From: Chloroflexota bacterium
GTDB taxonomy: Bacteria; Chloroflexota; UBA5177; JANWHV01
Assembly: GCA_025450375.1 (NCBI GenBank)
Contig: JANWHO010000126.1
Location: 1 to 7,266, forward strand
Direction of reading: 5' to 3'
DNA: 7,266 nt
A program made the translations under genes and the position numbers. Shown piece after piece: positions 1-6,393 of the stretch (its first letter is position 1; each line of letters starts with the position of its first letter). The notes beneath the pieces are model-generated. The model worked only from the letters and a program-made list of their open reading frames with translations, was not told the origin of the DNA and made no database searches.

Positions 1-1
1 G

Positions 2-1288
2 CGGCTGCGATCAAGAGACGAAATAGGGCAACTCGCGGACGCGTTTGATACCATGCGCGTAAATCTGCGTGGGACTATAGCGGCACTGGCACTTGAGCGA
101 CAGCAAACCCAGGCGATCATTGATGCCTGTGCTGACGGTATGGTTCTGGTCGATCATGAGCACCGTATCCTTCAGGTCAATCCCGCGGCCGAACACTTGA
201 CGGGGCGCCTCGGCCCCAGGGTTGAGGGACGTCCATGGTGGGAACTTTGTGGGCTTTTCGAGGAGCCGGTCTGGGTAGCGACGCTCCTTGACGATGCCGA
301 AAGGATGGCGGAGTCCCGGACGACGACCTGTTTGCATTATCCGGGAAGCCCGGCTGATCAGGCCGCCTGCTCGTTCTGTCGTCTCTCGGTACGCACGTTG
401 GGGTCGCGGGAGCGCGCCTCTCGCGAGCTGGTGGTGCGGTTACCCACGGGAGAGGAGCGCTGGTTGTCAGTGAGTTGCGCCTCGATTCCCCGTGATCTTG
501 CGGCGGTGGGTAGCCGCATGATAGTGAGTCTGCACGATGTCTCGCAGCTCAAGGCCGTGGACCAATTGAAGTCCGACTTCGTGGCGATGGTGTCGCATGA
601 GTTGCGTGCTCCGGTCACGACGGTCGTCGGCGCCGTTGAGCTGCTTCATGTCCTGGAGCCCGAGATGCATGCCGGGCCACAACGAGAGGTACTGGACATT
701 CTCACCCAGCAGACTCTGCGCTTGAGAATGGTCGTTGATGAGGTGCTGCAAGTTACGCGTCTAGAAGCAGGTCGGCTTCCGGTCAAGTTGCAGTCGTTGA
801 CCCTGGTAACCTTCATCCGCACTCTGATCGACCGTATACGTCTTGAATGGCTCAACGACGCACCGCCGGAGATCAGCGTGAGGGGCGCGGATGTAGCGGT
901 CTGGGGCGATCCCGATATGCTGGAAATCGTTTTTCGCAACCTACTGGACAACGCGCGAAAATATGCGCCGCCCGGCAGCCCCATAGAGATTGAGATACGA
1001 CAGGCGCGGGGAGCGGACCACGTGCAGATCCGGCTCAGCGACCGAGGCCCGGGGATTTCGCCTGATCAGCTTGAGCACCTTTTTGAACGGTTTACTCGCG
1101 GATCCGCTACCGCCGCTTCCTGGACGCGCGGCTATGGTCTAGGGCTCTATATCGTACGTGAATTGCTGCGCGCGCACAACGGTCAAATCACGGCGGAGAA
1201 TCGGCCTGACGGCACGTGCTTTATCTTCACTCTTTGTGTGGTCGTTGCATCCGGCTTGTCCGCGGAAGAGGCGAAGGCGGCTGTATGA
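2..1288 (+). CDS. Sensor histidine kinase (HAMP-PAS-HisKA-HATPase), 5' end missing
   Basis: Membrane-linked sensor kinase that would autophosphorylate on His and pass the phosphate to the regulator encoded next door. The frame is open from base 2. The residues before the first Met (base 53) read RSRDEIGQLADAFDTM, the typical end of a HAMP linker, so the real start and transmembrane sensor part lie left of the window and the ATG at 53 is internal. Counting from base 2: HAMP end about 1-20; PAS about 33-175 (AIIDACADGMVLVD, then ILQVNPAAEHLTG); H-box SHELRAP with phospho-acceptor His199; N-box FRNLLDNARKYAPPGSP with Asn317; G1 DRGPGIS about 347; F-box LFERF; G2 GYGLGLYIV about 377. All catalytic boxes are intact. 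The PAS region holds a C-x12-C-x2-C set (Cys110, 123, 126) plus Cys83, which might sense redox or metal (inference). The stop codon TGA overlaps the next gene's ATG (ATGA), indicating translational coupling. The input signal is unknown. Confidence 0.95.
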   Translation, partial: RLRSRDEIGQLADAFDTMRVNLRGTIAALALERQQTQAIIDACADGMVLVDHEHRILQVNPAAEHLTGRLGPRVEGRPWWELCGLFEEPVWVATLLDDAERMAESRTTTCLHYPGSPADQAACSFCRLSVRTLGSRERASRELVVRLPTGEERWLSVSCASIPRDLAAVGSRMIVSLHDVSQLKAVDQLKSDFVAMVSHELRAPVTTVVGAVELLHVLEPEMHAGPQREVLDILTQQTLRLRMVVDEVLQVTRLEAGRLPVKLQSLTLVTFIRTLIDRIRLEWLNDAPPEISVRGADVAVWGDPDMLEIVFRNLLDNARKYAPPGSPIEIEIRQARGADHVQIRLSDRGPGISPDQLEHLFERFTRGSATAASWTRGYGLGLYIVRELLRAHNGQITAENRPDGTCFIFTLCVVVASGLSAEEAKAAV

Positions 1289-2007
1289 GTGCCACGGTGC
1301 TGATGATTGACGATGACAGGGCGCTGCTTCGATTAACCGAACTCAGTCTGACCAAAGCGGGCTACCAGTTCATCCATGCCGAGCATGGCATTGATGGCGT
1401 ACAGGCACTGGAACGTGCGCAACCGGCTTTGGTACTGCTGGATATCAGCATGCCGCGGCTCAATGGGTGGGAAACCTGCCGGCTGATTCGCGAGATCTCC
1501 ACGGTGCCGATCATTATCGTGACCGGACGTGACGACGAAGCGGACAAAGCGCGTGGGCTCGACCTTGGCGCGGACGACTACCTCACGAAACCTTTTGGCT
1601 TTGTCGAATTGCACGCGCGCGTCCGCGCGGCTCTTCGCCGCGCGGCGTTGCCGGCAGTGACCCGGCGAAAGGTCCACGCGGTGTATACCGTGGGCGCACT
1701 CGTTGTGAACGTGGCGGCCCACACGGTGGTGCGGCACGATGTACCGGTGCTGCTCACGCCGACCGAGTTTCGCTTGCTGACCCAATTGCTCGAGAACGCG
1801 GACTTGGTGCTCACCCACCGCCAACTGCTGACCGCGGTATGGGGTTTCGCCTACGGTGACGCCACCGATGTATTGAAACCAACGATCAGCCGGCTACGTC
1901 AGAAGATAGAGGATGACCCGGCACAACCGCGGATTATTCAAACGGTACACGGCGTCGGCTATCGGCTAATGCTGCCCATTGCGGCTAGCGACGAGTGCGG
2001 CCACTGA
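1285..2007 (+). CDS. OmpR/PhoB-family response regulator
   Basis: DNA-binding response regulator of 240 aa, the usual length for the family. Receiver domain at residues 3-118: acidic pocket DDD at 9-11, phospho-acceptor Asp53 in LLDISMP, switch Thr80 in IIIVTGRDDE, and Lys102 in DDYLTKPFG. The C-terminal winged-helix (Trans_reg_C) domain runs about 140-232, with LLTPTEFRLLTQLLENADLV, a recognition helix near DVLKPTISRLRQKIEDD, and the closing hairpin TVHGVGYRL. I chose the ATG at 1285 because it overlaps the kinase stop codon (ATGA) and gives the canonical N-terminus MSATVLMIDDD; an upstream in-frame start at 1216 would add residues that belong to the kinase frame. It is the expected partner of the upstream kinase. 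The receiver resembles KdpE/PhoB-like regulators, but the specific regulon cannot be named. Such regulators usually bind tandem direct repeats. Confidence 0.96.
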   Translation: MSATVLMIDDDRALLRLTELSLTKAGYQFIHAEHGIDGVQALERAQPALVLLDISMPRLNGWETCRLIREISTVPIIIVTGRDDEADKARGLDLGADDYLTKPFGFVELHARVRAALRRAALPAVTRRKVHAVYTVGALVVNVAAHTVVRHDVPVLLTPTEFRLLTQLLENADLVLTHRQLLTAVWGFAYGDATDVLKPTISRLRQKIEDDPAQPRIIQTVHGVGYRLMLPIAASDECGH

Positions 2008-2016
2008 CGGCCGCGC
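1995..2016 (+). terminator. Stem-loop over the regulator stop codon
   Basis: Inverted repeat GCGGCC-N6-GGCCGC (1997-2014), extended by one wobble and one GC pair to an 8-bp stem. The loop contains the TGA stop codon. No U-run follows, so it is not a classical intrinsic terminator. It could shape the mRNA 3' end in the 44-bp gap between the convergent genes. Confidence 0.25.
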
Positions 2017-2051
2017 TTGGCACCCGTCCGTGACCTTGTGCGTCCCTATCC

Positions 2052-3542
2052 TTAGGTCTTCGAGCGGCGCGACGGGCTTGACCTGGGGACGAAGGCCGCG
2101 GCCCCGCCATTGTTCTTCGGATCGGTCGGGAGCAGCAGCGGCGGTCGGGGCGCCTGGTTGAAGTCGAAGTCCTTGGCCAGATCGCCCAGCCGCGGCGCGT
2201 TCTCCCGCACGTCGAGGCGCGGATCCGGCCGCCCGTCGGTCTTGGGATCCAGGCGTTGGCCGCCCAGGAAGTCGTCTTCGATGAACGCGAGGTACGCGTC
2301 AAAGGAGAGCGTTTGGTGGTCGATGTAGCCGCGCTTCGCGTAGGGGCTGATCACCAGGGCGGGCACGCGCAGGCCGTAGCCGTTGGCATCGACCGTGGGA
2401 GGAGCGACGTGATCGTAGAAGCCGCCCCAGTCGTCCCAGGCGAGGAAGATGGCGGTGCTGGACCAGTCGGGGCTCCGCATGAGCGCGTTGATCACCCCGG
2501 TGACGTAGCGCTGGCCGGCGCTGATGCTCGCGGGCGGGTGCTCGCTGTCCGCGTAACTCGGCGCGACCCACGAGACGGACGGCAGCGTGCCGCGGGCGGC
2601 GGCGCCGTACAGGCGGTCGAGCCCCAGGATGTTGCCGACCTGCCCGGCCTGCCGCACCGTGGTGAAGAGGGGGAGCGGGTTCCAGATCTCGGGCGTCTGA
2701 GCGCTCGCGCCCCCCACGAGGCAGTGCGCCGAGCAGATCGGCTGCGATCCCGTCGCGACGTAGTAGGCCCAACTCACGCCCGCGCGGTGCAGGAGGTAGG
2801 TGAGATCGGTCCAGGGGTAGTTGACGTCGGATTTCAGCATGGCCGCGCCCAGGGCGAAGGTGAACGGGTTGCGCTGATCCTCGTTGCGGCAGCTCGACGG
2901 GTCGTCTTTCCTCGCGCAGGCCGCGGCCCAGCCGGAGACCATGTACAGGTGCGCCGGTAGGCTGGAGGACGCGTCCGGCTGGAACATGTGGTCCTCCAGC
3001 ACGAAGTTCCTCGCGTAGGTCCAGTAGTTGGGGATCTGGCGCGCGTCGTGGTAGCCCATCACGTCGGGCGGATTGTCCACCCGCCTGTAGTGGTTGCAGG
3101 CGGGGTTGAACATCACCCGGCAGGCGTGCTCGGTGGGGTCGCCGAAGCGGACGCGGTCGACGAAGCCATCCATCTTGCCGCCGTTGATGTCGAGACGAGC
3201 GTCCACCTGGAGGTGGGGCCCGCCGAAGTTAATATCGTGCGGGTCGTAGAAGGGACGGACGCAGCCGCCGTAGCGATGGTCGGGTACGCAGACCGCCGGC
3301 ACGCCGTCCTTCATCGGGATGCCGTCGGCGCCAGGGTAGGTGCCGAAGTAGCTGTCGAAGGAGCGGTTCTCCTGCATGATGATCACGACATGCTTGATCT
3401 TGTGGATGCCGCTCGGTTCAGTTGCCTGCCGGGTGAGGCCCGCGTGTACGCCCAGCGAGGCGCCGCTCAGGCTCGCGAGCGCCAGAGCCGCGATCAGCGC
3501 CCGTCCGGCCCGACTGGGCAGTTCATGCCTCCGCCAGATCAT
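2052..3542 (-). CDS. Secreted phosphoesterase, PF04185 family (phospholipase C / acid phosphatase-like)
   Basis: Predicted exported hydrolase of 496 aa acting on phosphate esters; the substrate (phospholipid or phosphomonoester) cannot be decided. The N-terminus has Arg residues followed by a hydrophobic stretch about 14-34 ([17 protein letters not shown]), a Sec-type signal. Family landmarks in order: [18 protein letters not shown] (50-67), whose Glu-Asn pair (58-59) is expected to bind metal; [18 protein letters not shown] (189-206), the likely Ser nucleophile/His region; [10 protein letters not shown] (328-337); and [17 protein letters not shown] (366-382), with the Asp pair 370-371 and His378 typical of the metal site. 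These assignments follow my knowledge of the family; they are not an alignment. On the minus strand the ATG follows a purine-rich GGAGAGGG stretch 5-12 nt upstream. The gene is convergent with the response regulator, 44 bp away. Codons end almost always in G or C, which leaves very long stop-free antisense frames and makes it look GC-richer than the kinase. A Pho-type role is possible but not shown. Confidence 0.9.
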   Translation of the reverse strand: MIWRRHELPSRAGRALIAALALASLSGASLGVHAGLTRQATEPSGIHKIKHVVIIMQENRSFDSYFGTYPGADGIPMKDGVPAVCVPDHRYGGCVRPFYDPHDINFGGPHLQVDARLDINGGKMDGFVDRVRFGDPTEHACRVMFNPACNHYRRVDNPPDVMGYHDARQIPNYWTYARNFVLEDHMFQPDASSSLPAHLYMVSGWAAACARKDDPSSCRNEDQRNPFTFALGAAMLKSDVNYPWTDLTYLLHRAGVSWAYYVATGSQPICSAHCLVGGASAQTPEIWNPLPLFTTVRQAGQVGNILGLDRLYGAAARGTLPSVSWVAPSYADSEHPPASISAGQRYVTGVINALMRSPDWSSTAIFLAWDDWGGFYDHVAPPTVDANGYGLRVPALVISPYAKRGYIDHQTLSFDAYLAFIEDDFLGGQRLDPKTDGRPDPRLDVRENAPRLGDLAKDFDFNQAPRPPLLLPTDPKNNGGAAAFVPRSSPSRRSKT

Positions 3543-3634
3543 CCCTTACCCTCTCCATCCAGCGACTCCATCTACTATCATGCCGCCGCGGCTCTCAGCG
3601 GGTTGCCCTGGCTCATACGTACACCCCGGCCCCG

Positions 3635-3644
3635 TCGTATACGA
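3635..3644. promoter_or_regulatory. 10-bp perfect palindrome upstream of the phosphoesterase
   Basis: TCGTATACGA is a perfect palindrome about 93-102 bp upstream of the phosphoesterase start. Its centre, TATACG on the minus strand, could double as a weak -10 element, but there is no matching -35 hexamer. It may be an operator half or chance. Confidence 0.15.
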
Positions 3645-3655
3645 AAGCCAGAGTA

Positions 3656-3766
3656 TCAGGCTGCCTGGCGCTCATAGTCGTGGATGATGCCGCCAAGGAT
3701 GTCCCGGCGCTGGATCTCGCCATCGGGTAGCCTGGCGACCAGCGGCTTCCGATCTCCATAGAGCGT
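3656..3766 (-). pseudogene. Decayed C-terminal tail of an unknown gene, possibly a transposase/integrase
   Basis: The minus strand encodes a protein-like tail, ending GEIQRRDILGGIIHDYERQAA minus its first residue, followed by TGA. The residues before it (GTLYGDRKPLVARLPD) also look natural, but further upstream the same frame becomes Ser/Pro-rich and loses protein character, with no credible start. Charged and hydrophobic residues alternate as in a real helical C-terminus. From memory, a similar Leu-Gly-Gly-[LI]-Ile-His-[DE]-Tyr ending occurs at the C-terminus of some integrase-like transposases of high-GC bacteria; I cannot verify this. A partial second copy lies about 120 bp upstream. I read it as the 3' remnant of a lost gene, with low certainty on identity. 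Confidence 0.3.
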
Positions 3767-3809
3767 ACCAGGCGCAAAGGTACTCCCGCGGGACGGCACA
3801 TGGTTGCTG

Positions 3810-3843
3810 GGCGCGCCTGAACTCTGTGATCGTGGATGAAGCC
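3810..3843 (-). repeat. Diverged partial copy of the 3659-3691 sequence
   Basis: On the minus strand this segment begins GGCTTCATCCACGA, against GGCATCATCCACGA at 3659-3691. The two share 13 of the first 14 bases and then a looser match around CAGGC. Translated, it reads FIHDHRVQAR against IIHDYERQAA. This suggests two degenerate copies of the same gene end in the same orientation. Confidence 0.3.
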
Positions 3844-3978
3844 TGAGGGAAGGGAGAGGAGAGGAGAAGTTACCCCATCCGCCGCATACGCCGGTTCCCA
3901 ATGAGGTCGACGTCGTGGGCACCGGAGAAATCGTCAAGTGGAAGGACGTGCGGATGGACGAGACCGGCGGGGCAACGC

Positions 3979-4025
3979 CGCCTCGCCAGGACATGCCATG
4001 CTGGTCGGCATCTCCTGGCGAGGTG
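3979..4025. repeat. Long near-perfect hairpin
   Basis: An 11-bp perfect inverted repeat, CCTCGCCAGGA (3981-3991) with TCCTGGCGAGG (4013-4023), continues inward past one C/C mismatch into ATGCC/GGCAT (3993-3997 with 4007-4011). It encloses a 9-nt loop and extends outward by a wobble and a C-G pair. No T-run follows on either strand, so it is not an ordinary intrinsic terminator. It lies 91 nt past the stop codon of the secreted repeat protein and could protect that mRNA's 3' end. Alternatively it is a mobile-element end or a palindromic repeat-family unit. Confidence 0.6.
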
Positions 4026-4116
4026 ATGGTGAACCCGGGGGCGGCGTGCGCGCTCGCGCCTACCTATCTAGCCTCTCGCGCCGCATCCGCGGGTTCCACC
4101 ATGGCTTCACTTTCGC

Positions 4117-5517
4117 TCAGGATGTGATTTGGGTGCCGATGTCGACGATATCGGTGCGTGTGTAGCCGTTCGCATCACCGTCGAACTGGGCGGTCATCTT
4201 CTGGCAAGCGCCATACTGGGGGTCGTTCGTACCATTACATCCTGAAAGCGAGCTATCAGTCGCGACCAGCAGGTAGTGATGACCAGATAGCGGGCTGAAC
4301 GTGAGCGGCACGCTGCCGGAGTCAGGGCAACCGGCTGACCCGTACTGCTGGTCGACCCTGCCCTTATCGACGAACCCGCCACCGACCGTCTGATCGGCGA
4401 TCCACACCTCAACCGCGTGCTGTTCGACCGAACAGTTCAACACTCGCTCGGTCTTCACACCGTGCGGCGGGGTTGGGGTCGGCGATGGCGAGGATCCGCC
4501 GCCCACTCTGTACCACTCGAGGCCGATGCCCCAGGTCTGGTGGCCTTGAACGAGGTACGCCTGGGCGGAGCTGTTCCACAGCGCGAACGTCCCGCCGTCC
4601 TCCAGGTTGGAGCCGGCCCACGCACTTTCGCTGGAGTCACCCCGCAGACCGATAGGGTACCACTCGTACACCGGGGTAGAGGACAGTTGCAGATCCACAC
4701 CGAAGGTCTGATTGCCATATTTCAGCCAGCCGCCGCCCCAAACCTTTAGCGCCACGGCCTGACCCTTCATCAGATGCGGCCCGCCCTGCGCCTCTACCCG
4801 CCACAGCGAGTTGTCCCCCCAGGTCAGGTTCACTCCCCAGGTCCGGTCGCCGTACAGCAGGTTTTGCTCGATCATGGTGTTCACCAGATTACCGGTACCG
4901 TCGTTGGTGTTGCTCAAGCCGCTCCACTGCGGCGCATAGCTGCCCACGGCCTGCGGAAACCGGCTGGGGTCCGGGCGTACCGTACACTCCTCGCTGGTAT
5001 AGCCGGTAGCCGCGTCGTTGTACGCGGCGATCATGTAGCACTGGCCGCTCACATCGGTACCGGTATCCACCCAGGTATAGTCGAAACCGTTGCCATAGCC
5101 GCTGCCGGCCATATCCCGGGTCGCGACCTGGTAGACCATCTGCCAGTTACCCGACAGATCACGCTTGAACACCTTGAATCCCAGCTCATTGTTGGAGCGG
5201 TCATACCATTTCACGGTCACCGCCGAGGCGGACGCCTGCAGGGCGTACGTACCCGGAGCGTCGACGGACGGGAGCCGTATGCCGCCTATCGGTATGGGAG
5301 TGATGATTGGCCTCACGAAGGCCGGGGAATGCGCCGAGGCGGGACGGGGCGAAGTGCCGGGGCCCGCGGGCGGCATCCGATACGCATGGAGCGCCGCGGC
5401 CAGCGGGCTAGATGTGAGCACTGGGCCGCCGGCATACGCGGGGCGGACCATGGCCAGCACGAGCAGGGGCAACGTGGCCGAGGCGAGCAGTTTGCGTGGA
5501 CTGATGATCGTGCTCAT
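4117..5517 (-). CDS. Secreted multidomain protein: Fn3-like domain, three-repeat (beta-trefoil-like) domain, Cys-containing C-terminal domain
   Basis: Exported protein of 466 aa of unknown function. A signal peptide spans 1-29 (Lys/Arg at 8-9, hydrophobic core LLASATLPLLVLAMV, AYA before the predicted cleavage). A Pro/Ala-rich spacer runs about 36-85. An Fn3-like fold at about 90-182 shows VKWYDRSNNELGFKVFKRD and CYMIAAYND, with Cys160 and Cys178 as a possible disulfide. Residues about 205-340 hold three related units: LLYGDRTWGVNLTW (220), WLKYGNQTFGVDLQ (264) and YLVQGHQTWGIGLEW (321). A threefold pattern suggests a beta-trefoil, perhaps carbohydrate-binding (inference). A Gly/Ser/Pro/Thr linker (339-351) leads to a C-terminal domain with Cys362, 397, 427 and 438, probably two disulfides. 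The ATG at 5517 follows GGAGG (5529-5533) by 11 nt. No catalytic motif is visible, so binding or adhesion is more likely than catalysis. Confidence 0.88.
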   Translation of the reverse strand: MSTIISPRKLLASATLPLLVLAMVRPAYAGGPVLTSSPLAAALHAYRMPPAGPGTSPRPASAHSPAFVRPIITPIPIGGIRLPSVDAPGTYALQASASAVTVKWYDRSNNELGFKVFKRDLSGNWQMVYQVATRDMAGSGYGNGFDYTWVDTGTDVSGQCYMIAAYNDAATGYTSEECTVRPDPSRFPQAVGSYAPQWSGLSNTNDGTGNLVNTMIEQNLLYGDRTWGVNLTWGDNSLWRVEAQGGPHLMKGQAVALKVWGGGWLKYGNQTFGVDLQLSSTPVYEWYPIGLRGDSSESAWAGSNLEDGGTFALWNSSAQAYLVQGHQTWGIGLEWYRVGGGSSPSPTPTPPHGVKTERVLNCSVEQHAVEVWIADQTVGGGFVDKGRVDQQYGSAGCPDSGSVPLTFSPLSGHHYLLVATDSSLSGCNGTNDPQYGACQKMTAQFDGDANGYTRTDIVDIGTQITS

Positions 5518-5528
5518 TGTTCTCTATT

Positions 5529-5533
5529 CCTCC
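5529..5533 (-). promoter_or_regulatory. Ribosome binding site of the secreted repeat protein
   Basis: GGAGG on the minus strand, 11 nt before the ATG at 5517. It supports that start, which also gives a complete signal peptide. Confidence 0.7.
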
Positions 5534-5637
5534 AATATCCTTGCCAGGAGGTCTTACGGTACATCCGTGCTTCTTGTCCTCCTGCTCCGTAGTCTGCGCC
5601 ACACCAGGCTCCGGCACCACCAAAAACACACAACACG

Positions 5638-5658
5638 CTCCCAAATCGACTCCCAAAT
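5638..5658 (-). promoter_or_regulatory. 9-bp direct repeat, possible regulator binding site
   Basis: CTCCCAAAT occurs twice (5638-5646 and 5650-5658) with a 3-bp spacer, a 12-bp period; on the minus strand it reads ATTTGGGAG-TCG-ATTTGGGAG. It sits 121-141 bp upstream of the secreted-protein start. Direct repeats with a period close to one helical turn are typical targets of OmpR/PhoB-type dimers, and one such regulator is encoded in this window. The link is inference. I could not find a clear promoter between the repeat and the gene. Confidence 0.35.
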
Positions 5659-5679
5659 TCGCGGTGGTTACGCTGGTGA

Positions 5680-5781
5680 TCAACTGCCAGCCTGCGCGCG
5701 GTCGCGCTCAAGGGGGCCGGGAATCTGGCGCTCAATCAAGGCGAGTACGCGCGGGCGGCAACGCTCTATGAGGAGGCATGG
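5680..5781 (+). pseudogene. TPR-domain gene fragment
   Basis: The plus-strand frame through 5689-5778 reads SLRAVALKGAGNLALNQGEY followed by ARAATLYEEA. This is a clear tetratricopeptide helix pair, with small residues at the A/G/N positions and the closing YEEA, of the type repeated in bacterial ATPase/LuxR-type regulators and related TPR proteins. The frame is blocked by TGA just upstream (5677-5679). After the motif it turns into Arg/Cys/Pro-rich non-protein sequence before a stop. There is no start codon or SD, and only one repeat survives. It is a relic of a larger gene, cut on both sides, probably by recombination. The right break lies close to the end of the adjacent 116-aa minus-strand gene (5801). 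Confidence 0.55.
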
Positions 5782-5800
5782 CGCGGGAGGACCGCGCCGA

Positions 5801-6151
5801 TCATGACCGGGCGGTGCAAGCCATGCGCGCGTCACTCCGCAAGAAGCCGGGCGCGACCTCGATGCGGTCCGTCCCCATTGGGGGATTACTGATAGCAACT
5901 TTGAATAGAGCGCCCCGATCGACAGACCAGCCCCATGACAACACGGCAACGAGCCGCTGAGTCACCTCGGCACCCGGCACCATGAAGGGGGTGGGATCCC
6001 GGCCGGAGAGCAGCGCCTGGCGGACGACCCCTTCGATATGCCCCTCCACATGCCAACCCGGCCACGCACGTTCAATGCCTTCCAGCCAGCGCGGGTCCAG
6101 TTCGCGGGCATCCCACAACCAGATGGCCCTCTTAGGCACATCAAAGTACAC
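5801..6151 (-). CDS. Hypothetical protein with a WPGW motif
   Basis: Unrecognised protein of 116 aa, third of three small minus-strand genes. It opens YFDVPKRAIWLWDARELDPR and continues with ERAWPGWHVEGHIEGVV and a SGRDPTP segment. It is rich in Trp early and looks like a compact alpha/beta fold; no signal peptide or membrane segment is seen. I chose the GTG at 6151 because GGAGG (6157-6161) lies 5 nt upstream, the same spacing as in the preceding gene, and it starts 19 nt after that gene's stop codon. An ATG at 6193 would add 14 residues and overlap the preceding gene by 23 nt without a good SD. The last 20 or so residues (from about APGFLRSD) look less natural and abut the TPR debris, so the 3' end may have been altered by a rearrangement. 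Function unknown. Confidence 0.6.
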   Translation of the reverse strand: MYFDVPKRAIWLWDARELDPRWLEGIERAWPGWHVEGHIEGVVRQALLSGRDPTPFMVPGAEVTQRLVAVLSWGWSVDRGALFKVAISNPPMGTDRIEVAPGFLRSDARMACTARS

Positions 6152-6156
6152 GCCAT

Positions 6157-6161
6157 CCTCC
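6157..6161 (-). promoter_or_regulatory. Ribosome binding site deciding a GTG start
   Basis: GGAGG on the minus strand, 5 nt before GTG (6151). It lies between the end of the 58-aa gene and the GTG and favours GTG over the overlapping ATG at 6193. Confidence 0.5.
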
Positions 6162-6170
6162 AGGTATGCC

Positions 6171-6347
6171 TTACAGCGTCTTCTCTTGTTCATGGGGGAA
6201 GGCAACAGGTGATCGATGCTGGAGGACCGAGAGAAGGCCCGGACCGAGCGCCGCGATCGGGCGCGCATGGAATGCAAGGCGATAGTCCGAAACTGTCCCA
6301 TCGGGCCAAGTGATGGTGATAACGCAGGTTTCAAACTCCTGAGACAT
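6171..6347 (-). CDS. Small hypothetical protein, 58 aa
   Basis: Unrecognised small protein beginning MSQEFETCVITITWPDGTVS. The first half looks like beta-strands (CVITITWPDGTVSDYRLAFH), and the second half carries a short Leu-rich stretch (ALGPGLLSVLQ). It is probably cytosolic, with no signal peptide. The ATG at 6347 is preceded by GGAGG at 6353-6357 (5-nt spacing), which sets this start over an ATG 12 nt further upstream. It lies 46 nt after the end of the 68-aa gene and 19 nt before the 116-aa gene, so the three are likely co-transcribed. The overlapping SD-start layout of its neighbour suggests coupled translation. Nothing in the sequence identifies a function. Composition and the SD are the only evidence that it is coding. 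Confidence 0.55.
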   Translation of the reverse strand: MSQEFETCVITITWPDGTVSDYRLAFHARPIAALGPGLLSVLQHRSPVAFPHEQEKTL

Positions 6348-6393
6348 CGTCGCCTCCATGGAAGATCTGCGTCCTTGGTGCAGCCACGGATCG

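Larger units (their letters stand above)
3543..4116. other. 574-bp region without an intact gene
   Basis: This region lies between the starts of the phosphoesterase (left, reading left) and the end of the secreted repeat protein (right, reading left). It contains the phosphoesterase leader with a palindrome at 3635-3644, a decayed reading-frame tail at 3656-3766 with a partial second copy at 3810-3843, a 25-nt polypurine tract at 3845-3869, and a long hairpin at 3979-4025. Short frames on both strands lack SD motifs and protein-like composition over most of their length. It reads as accumulated debris of a lost gene or mobile element rather than active coding sequence. Confidence 0.55.

Noticed and set aside
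1333..1824. 163-codon minus-strand frame
   Set aside because: Antisense to the response regulator, whose receiver and DNA-binding motifs are fully intact.
2256..3677. Two long plus-strand frames (2256-2960 and 2988-3677)
   Set aside because: They run antisense to the phosphoesterase and arise from its high GC at third codon positions. Their translations are Val/Arg/Gly/Ala-rich with no motif.
3845..3869. 25-nt polypurine tract
   Set aside because: Possibly triplex-forming or an SD-like sequence, but no start codon follows at a useful distance and no repeat unit is present.
3915..4165. Short plus-strand frames with a partly protein-like start (GTGEIVKWKDVRMDETGG)
   Set aside because: No SD, non-natural composition after about 20 residues, and the frames run through the long hairpin into the antisense of the secreted protein. 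A relic cannot be excluded.
4774..5806. Plus-strand frames of 272 and 213 codons
   Set aside because: Antisense to the secreted repeat protein, which has a signal peptide, an SD and domain structure. The plus frames have low-complexity Arg/Gly/Ala composition.
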